Assembly: GCA_035610365.1 (NCBI GenBank)
Contig: CM069432.1
Span: forward strand, 11,532,001 to 11,596,000
Source of the DNA: Aquatica leii
Taxonomy: Eukaryota > Arthropoda > Insecta > Coleoptera > Lampyridae
Direction of reading: 5' to 3'
DNA: 64,000 nucleotides
The translations under genes were made by a program, and so were the position numbers. Each line of letters begins with the position of its first letter. Position 1 is the first letter of the stretch. The notes under the pieces are model-generated. The model saw only the letters and a list, made by a program, of their open reading frames with translations. It was not told the DNA's origin and ran no database searches. Positions 58,910 through 64,000 of the stretch are shown piece after piece.

Positions 58910-60002
58910 TAGAGAGCGGAATATATGCAAAGTGCATATAGATGCATATATTGCATATTTTTCCTTATTTCAAACAACATTGCATAGTTAAGCAAAACAC
59001 GATTTATTTTGCATATTCTAAAAATAAATTAATATGAAATTTTAAAATTTCACTGTTTTACAATAAATTAGGTCGAATTTTATAATTTGAAATGATATGA
59101 ACGAACTCTGGACTTTCCCGTTTCTACCTGAATAACAATGCGACAAAAGAATGCATTACAATGTCATTGAATTTGTTTCTAAAATTGAGGGGTTTTTCAA
59201 GAAAAAGATTATTAGCTTAGTATTTAAAATACGTATTGTTAAATAATATTTACGTAGAAACAATTTCTAAAAATAAAGTAGGTACCTACCTGCTTTAAAG
59301 AGGCTAATATTATTTTTTCCGTTTTCCGAAAATATTTGTTTAAAGTAAACGTAATATCGTGATAGTGCTTTTAAAGTGTTTTGTATATTTTCAATTAAAA
59401 TATGTCTACCATTCAAAAAAGTGATTCGATGAAGTGTTTTCCCGAGTTAAAGTTAAGTGGAGAGAAAGTATTTTCCAAGGCCTGTTCTAAAATCGTAAGT
59501 TACATTCATTTTGACATGTCATTATCTCAAAATTTACGTAGGCATCAGAATTTCATATAATATGCTTCTTCGCATCAGAACAATTTCAGAAATAAAGTTC
59601 AATTCTGTCACATTTTTCAAAAATATAATATTTGACTGTGTGGACTTTAAAAATTCTTATTTAGTTTAGTAAATTCGTCAAATTGTAGCTTTTGTTCATA
59701 TGAAAATTGATTTCTCTTTGATGCATGAACATTTTTTCTTCTACAGATTTTCTGTTAGAAGAAGTTTCAAGTCGCCCAACATTTAAAAACAGTAAGTCAT
59801 AAGTTGAAGCTAAAAAAATAGCATATGTATTAAACATAAATGTATCTATTTAAGATTTTGTTTTATTTATAAGTATTTTTAATAAATATGCATTTGCATA
59901 TTTAGGAAAATTTTGAAACAATAGCTGCATATTTTTAGCAAAAGTAATGCATATATATGCGCATATTTTGGTAATGCTTTGTTGCATATATTCCGCCCTT
60001 TA
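58910..60002. mobile_element. hAT-type element nested in the pogo element
   Basis: Starts TAGAGAGCGGAATATATGCA and ends, in reverse complement, TAAAGGGCGGAATATATGCA. It is flanked by a perfect 8-bp duplication TTAATAAA (58902-58909 and 60003-60010), as in hAT elements. Subterminal DNA is packed with GCATAT words (58925-58990 and 59885-59990). Inside, an ATG at 59402 opens a short frame ending near a possible splice donor (AAATCGTAAGT), perhaps a residual exon; no transposase motif remains. Confidence 0.9.
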
Positions 60003-60055
60003 TTAATAAACTTTGATTACTTATGAAATATTTGCGTTATTTACAAAATGAAATC

Positions 60056-60107
60056 GGGGGCATAACGAACGGGGTAAAATGAGCACCTGCCCATTTTGCC
60101 CCGTGTT
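60056..60107. promoter_or_regulatory. Cluster of pogo-type repeat motifs with a hairpin
   Basis: GGGGGCATAACGAACGGGG, then TAAAATGAGCAC, then its inverted partner TGCCCATTTTGCCCC, lie just upstream of the transposase start. Together they form a hairpin (CGGGGTAAAATG / CATTTTGCCCCG). The same motif recurs at both termini, so this could be a transposase-binding site that also controls the promoter. That is inference. Confidence 0.4.
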
Positions 60108-60162
60108 ACTTAAAAATATTTTAGATATAAAAACTTTTTTTTTTCTTACAGAAAAAACAGAT

Positions 60163-61768
60163 ATGGTTCGCAATTATAAAAAAAAAGAGTGCCAGACAAT
60201 CTTGGGATGAAAATTCCATGGAAAATGCTATTAAAGCAGTCATAGAATCAAATAGGGGATGCAAAACTGCTGCGGATCAATTTGGAGTACCACGTGCAAC
60301 TTTACAGCGTAGAATCAAAAAGTATATGCAAACTAGGAATATCCAGCTTGCCTCGCAGAAGGGTATGGGACACTATAAAACCATTTTCTCAAATGAACAG
60401 GAGCTGGAATTGGTGAAATATGTTCAGGATATGGAATTTTTGTTAACAAGTTTCTTGAACTAATTTCCAGTGTAATTACCAAACATAACATAACACCTAA
60501 TAGATTGTTTAATGTGGATGAAACCGGCGTAGCTACAGTAGCTAGAAGCGTTAATAAAACAATTGCTACTAAAGGTAGGAAACAGGTGGGTTCGTTATCA
60601 TCTGCCGAACGAGGAAAAATAATAACAATTGAAACGTGCATGGGTGCAGACGGATCTTTTATGCCGCCTATGATTATTTTTTCTAGGAAAAGAATTAAAC
60701 CTGAGCTATTAGACGGCGCACCACCATGTTCCTGGGGAGAATGCAGGGATACAGGTTGGATTCAAGCTGAGTTTTTTTCTAAAATGATTTAAAAAATTTG
60801 TGATATGGTCCAGAGCCTCCAAAGATAATCCAGTCCTTTTATTACTAGATGGTCACACAACGCACACGAAGAATATAGACTTAATTGATGAGGCTAGAAA
60901 GAGCGGTGTTGTCCTGTTAAGCTTCCCTCCACATTGTACACACCGCTTACAGCCTTTGGACGTTGGTTTCATGAAATTAAAAAGTGGTTGCGGCTAATTC
61001 CAGGACGCGTCGTGACGCATTACCAAGTAGCTGATCTTTTTGGAAAAGCCTTTTTAAAAGCAGCCACAATGCCAATGCCTTTAAAACAACAGGTATTTGG
61101 CGATTCTTCTGTTTTTACTGATGCTGACTTCATAACTGCAGCTACAACAGATATTTACGAACATGATGTATTACCTACTGAAAACTTGGAACGTACAAAT
61201 GAAAATCCATGTGATACGGAAAATCAAGAATATATTGAAGCACAGATACACGATTCTGGAAGTCTAAATGAAGAAATAAGAAGTTGTTCAAAAGAAAATT
61301 CACTTACAGCTACCAGGAACCAAAATCACCCAAGCCAGGACCTTCCCATCAGAGACCTTCCACACCCCTACCTCATATTTCAACATTTAAATTAACTTCC
61401 CCGAGTGATATAATGCCCGTGCCAAATTCTAACCGAATCTCCCTTGGAGACTATTAAAGCGACAAAAAATAAAAAATTAAAAACAGAAGCTACTAAGCGA
61501 AAAGTATTTTCAAGTGGAAAGGAAAATAAAGCAAAGTGAAAAGGCCAACAAAAACCTAAAGAAACAAAATAAAAGTACCTTATCAGACCAAGAAGAGAGC
61601 GATGATGGTTCTGATGTGAAATGTTTATATTGCGGATATTTATATTCCCAATCCACTGAAAAATAGATAACCTGTGGCTCATGCAGAAGATGGGCGCATT
61701 GTTCGTGTGCTGGGGAAGGTGACAACGATGAAGAATGTAGTCACATTTGTGAATATTGTAAAAAATAA
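60163..61768 (+). pseudogene. pogo-type transposase relic with PHD-like C-terminal tail
   Basis: A splice-acceptor-like T-rich tract ending CTTACAG (60151) precedes ATG at 60163. The frame slips in an A-run, then 'RQSWDENSMENAIKAVIESNRGCKTAADQFGVPRATLQRRI' gives the psq/CENPB helix-turn-helix DNA-binding domain. After 60420, about 150 codons are missing. The catalytic domain follows: 'FNVDETGV' (first Asp), 'LLLLDGHTTH' (second Asp) and 'FPPHCTHRLQPLDVGF' (third Asp), with 36 residues between the last two. A frameshift near 60790 and another near 60985 break it. The tail (61600-61768) encodes 'CLYCGYLY', 'CGSCRRWAHCSCAG', 'CSHICEYCKK', a PHD-like zinc-binding motif usual at the end of arthropod pogo proteins. 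It is inactive. Confidence 0.9.
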
Positions 61769-62404
61769 AAAACAGTATAGGTATAAGGTAACTGTTTTTA
61801 TACCAATTTTTGAGTTTTAAAATTTTTAAATTGTTCTAACACGTCGTAGTATTAAAACAAATTAAAAAATTTTTATTTAGGTCCCCTTTAAATTAATTTT
61901 AAACCTTATGCTCATTATGCTCCTTTCAAGTGTCCATTTTTCCCCCAGCTAATGGGGCAAAATGGGCATTTTACAAAAATATTTAAAGCTTAAAAAAAGT
62001 ACTTTGGAGGTTTATTTTAAAGAATGATGATAATTATTTTTTTAAGATTCTTATGTAGTTATTAAATTTGTAAAATACTGTCTTCGTATTGTAAATCCAT
62101 CAGGCTAAATTAGACAACTTGCTTAAGGTGCTCATTATGCCCCGGTCTACCCTAGGTATAAGTCACTTTCATGCAACGTTCGGCTTGTGCGCTTATTTTC
62201 CTTACACTATGCGTCACTTTTGATGCTTGTAACGTAAATGATCACGTGCGGCATTTTTATTTTTTACTTGTCTTCTTTATCAATGTGCGGAAAGTAAAGT
62301 ACCTGCGTGTTGATCAAAAAAGCTAACTTTCTGACGTTGTATGACAACTGAAAAAGTAAAGTTTCTGACTCTGTATATAAAAAAAGTTTTTTAAAACTAT
62401 TTAC

Positions 62405-63660
62405 CTTACGTGCGAGGTATCACGGCGGATAAAAGATACTTTAAAACAAAGTAAGTATTTTTTAAAACATATCCTCATCTTTAGTTTACAATGTGTTGTT
62501 TATTATTGTATGCCCTATGTGTTGCTAAATTTGCAAAAAATTAATTCACGCGAACATTGTAAAAAATGACTGTGAACGTAAGCCTTGCGCGCGAGGTATC
62601 ACGGCGGATAAACGACACTTTAAAACAAAGTAACTATTTTAAAAAATATATAGTCATTTTTATTTTGCAATATGTTGTTTATTATTGTGCACCCTATTTG
62701 TTGTTTAATTTGCATAAAAATTAATTCACGCTAACAATGTAAGAAATGACTTTGAACGTAAGCCTTGCGTGCGAGGTATCACCGCGGATAAAAGACACTT
62801 TAAAACAAAGTAGTTATTTTTTCAAACATATCGTCATTTTTAGTTTGCAATATGTTGTTTATTATTGTATGCCCTATTTGTTGCTAAATCTGCACAAAAA
62901 TTCATTCACGCGAACATTGTAAAAAAATGACTGTGAACGTAAGCCTTGCGCGCGAGGTACCACGGCGGATAAAAGACACTTTAAAACAAAATAAGTATTT
63001 TTTAAGAAATATCGTCATTTTTATTTTGCAATATGTTGTTTATTATTGTGTACCCTATCTGTTGCTAAATTTGCACAAAAATTAATTCACGCGAACATTG
63101 TAAATAAATGACTGTGAACGTAAGCCTTGCGCGCGAGGTACCACGGCGGATAAAAGACACTTTAAAACAAAGTAATTATTTTAAAAAATATATCGTCATT
63201 TTTATTTTGCAATATGTTGTTTATTATTGTGTACCCTATCTGTTGCTAAATTTGCACAAAAATTAATTCACGCTAACATTGTAAAATATAACTTTGAATG
63301 TAAGCGTTATTGCGTGCGCAACATTACGGCGGATACAAGCAATTTTAAAACAAAATAAGTTTTATTATTAAATATCGTCATTTCTATTTTGCAATATGTT
63401 GTTTATTATTGTGCACCCTATTTGTTGTTTAATTTGCACAAAAATTAATTCACGCTAACGTTGTAAAAAATGACTTTGAACATAAGCCTTGCGGGCGAGG
63501 TATCACGGCGAATAGAAGACGCTTTAAAACAAATTAAGAAATATCGTCATTTTTATTTTGCAATATGTTGTTTATTATTGTGTACCCTATCTTTTGCTAA
63601 ACTTGCAGAAAATTCAATCCACGCCAACATTGCCATTTTGGTGTATATTGATGAATAAAT
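62405..63660. repeat. ~180-bp satellite, seven units
   Basis: The anchor GCGAGGTATCACGGCGGATA recurs at about 62412, 62591, 62771, 62952, 63133, 63314 (diverged) and 63495, a period of 179-181 bp. Each unit also has CAATATGTTGTTTATTATTG, then an ACCCTAT-type word, and ATTAATTCACGC. The array begins about 250 bp after the pogo element. It does not code for protein; one apparent frame (63470-63658) simply reads across a unit. Confidence 0.95.
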
Positions 63661-63757
63661 TTGCAGTTCCTGTGAATTTATTTAAATTATTTTTACTTTA
63701 TTCAAATATAAAGAATTAGTAAATATTTAAATTATTTAGTATTTGTATTAACAGTTT

Positions 63758-64000
63758 TTACTTTCCTTTAAGGAAAAAAAATTGCATAATTCTACGTTTC
63801 AAGGTCTCCTGAATCAGAAAAATGTATTTTTGACTAAAAAACTTGGGTGTCTGTGTGTGTGTCTGTGTGTAACGATGTACCCACGATAACTCTCGAATCA
63901 AAAGTCTTAGTAACTTGAAATTTAGTATAAAGCTGGTTTTTCATATTTTCTTGGTTCTATCAAAAGATGGGTCTAATAAAGAAACCGGAAGTGTGTGTAT
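63758..64000 (+). mobile_element. CTTTCC-family element end, cut by window edge
   Basis: The start ACTTTCCTTTAAGGAAA is followed by 'AAGGTCTCCTGAATCAGAAAAATG', 'GTGTCTGTGTGTGTGTCTGTG' and 'ACGATAACTCTCGAATCAAA'. This matches 19592-19850 in the same order. The rest lies beyond the window. Confidence 0.85.

Larger units (their letters stand above)
58623..62152 (+). mobile_element. pogo-like DNA transposon
   Basis: The left end AGGGAGGCCGGGGCATAATG and right end (reverse complement GGGTAGACCGGGGCATAATG) are inverted, with TA on both sides (58621-58622 and 62153-62154), the target of Tc1/mariner/pogo elements. The interior encodes a pogo/CENPB-type transposase relic (60163-61768). Repeated GGGGCATAATGGGC-type motifs are scattered near the ends and upstream of the coding start. 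A hAT-type element (58910-60002) is nested in the 5' part. Confidence 0.85.

Noticed and set aside
63470-63658. 62-codon frame at the end of the satellite
   Set aside because: It reads straight through a satellite unit; other units are not open in this frame.
1-64000. CRISPR array, operon, phage or bacterial defence system
   Set aside because: All coding content is of eukaryotic transposable elements; no regularly spaced direct repeats with unique spacers exist. The 62.4-63.7 kb repeats are a contiguous satellite.

Overview
This window looks like a transposable-element-rich, AT-rich stretch of an arthropod (most likely insect) nuclear genome. The evidence is the element mix: Copia, BEL/Pao, Penelope with a GIY-YIG endonuclease, two LINEs, piggyBac, an IS630/mariner DD41D element, pogo with a PHD-like tail, and several hAT-type elements. 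There are also a ~180-bp satellite, eukaryotic splice-like signals, and no operons or ribosome-binding sites. I could not fix the order of insect. I found no intact host protein-coding gene, tRNA, rRNA or CRISPR array. Every recognisable coding region belongs to a mobile element, and nearly all are broken by stops, frameshifts or deletions.

Layout. 0-5 kb: AT-rich DNA, a solo LTR (1776-3231, 4-bp target duplication AAGG) and a purine-rich leader. 5.4-7.3 kb: a decayed purine-rich LINE (ORF1 plus endonuclease). 8.1-10.6 kb: a Copia pol relic. 11.4-13.5 kb: a piggyBac transposase relic on the minus strand. 15.1-15.7 kb: one hAT-type MITE nested inside another, the outer with a perfect 8-bp target duplication. 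15.7-19.3 kb and 26.4-28.6 kb: two direct copies of an unclassified repeat, each disrupted by different insertions. 19.36-19.52 kb: a Penelope-derived hairpin with a 12-bp target duplication. 19.6-24.0 kb: a nest of elements; a CTTTCC-ended repeat contains a DD41D mariner-type element with ~210-bp inverted ends, whose transposase is split by a fold-back element. 24.8-26.2 kb: a second solo LTR of the same family (target duplication AATG). 28.6 kb: a Penelope 3' fragment with a hammerhead-ribozyme-like core.

31.3-31.5 kb: a hAT C-terminal relic. 32.7-35.5 kb: a 5'-truncated Penelope element, minus strand, with a 13-bp target duplication and only two in-frame stops. 35.5-40 kb: pyrimidine-rich non-coding DNA. 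40.0-43.2 kb: a second LINE (ORF1, endonuclease, reverse transcriptase, C-terminal tail). 46.3-46.9 kb: another LINE fragment. 47.3-50.4 kb: a third, truncated copy of the LTR joined to BEL/Pao pol fragments. 53.4-56.3 kb: a candidate DNA transposon with ~13-bp inverted ends and a 742-codon frame broken by only two TAA codons, encoding a protein I cannot assign to a named family. 57-58 kb: a mariner N-terminal relic and a short palindromic MITE. 58.6-62.15 kb: a pogo-like element with repeated GGGGCATAATGGGC-type motifs and a nested hAT-type element. 62.4-63.66 kb: seven units of a ~180-bp satellite. 63.76-64 kb: another CTTTCC-family end, cut by the window edge.

The genes do not work together as a pathway; the window records repeated, nested transposition. 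The strongest candidates for something undescribed are the 53.4-56.3 kb transposon, the conserved splice-bounded micro-exon inside the ~1.4-kb LTR family, and the Penelope 3' structures.
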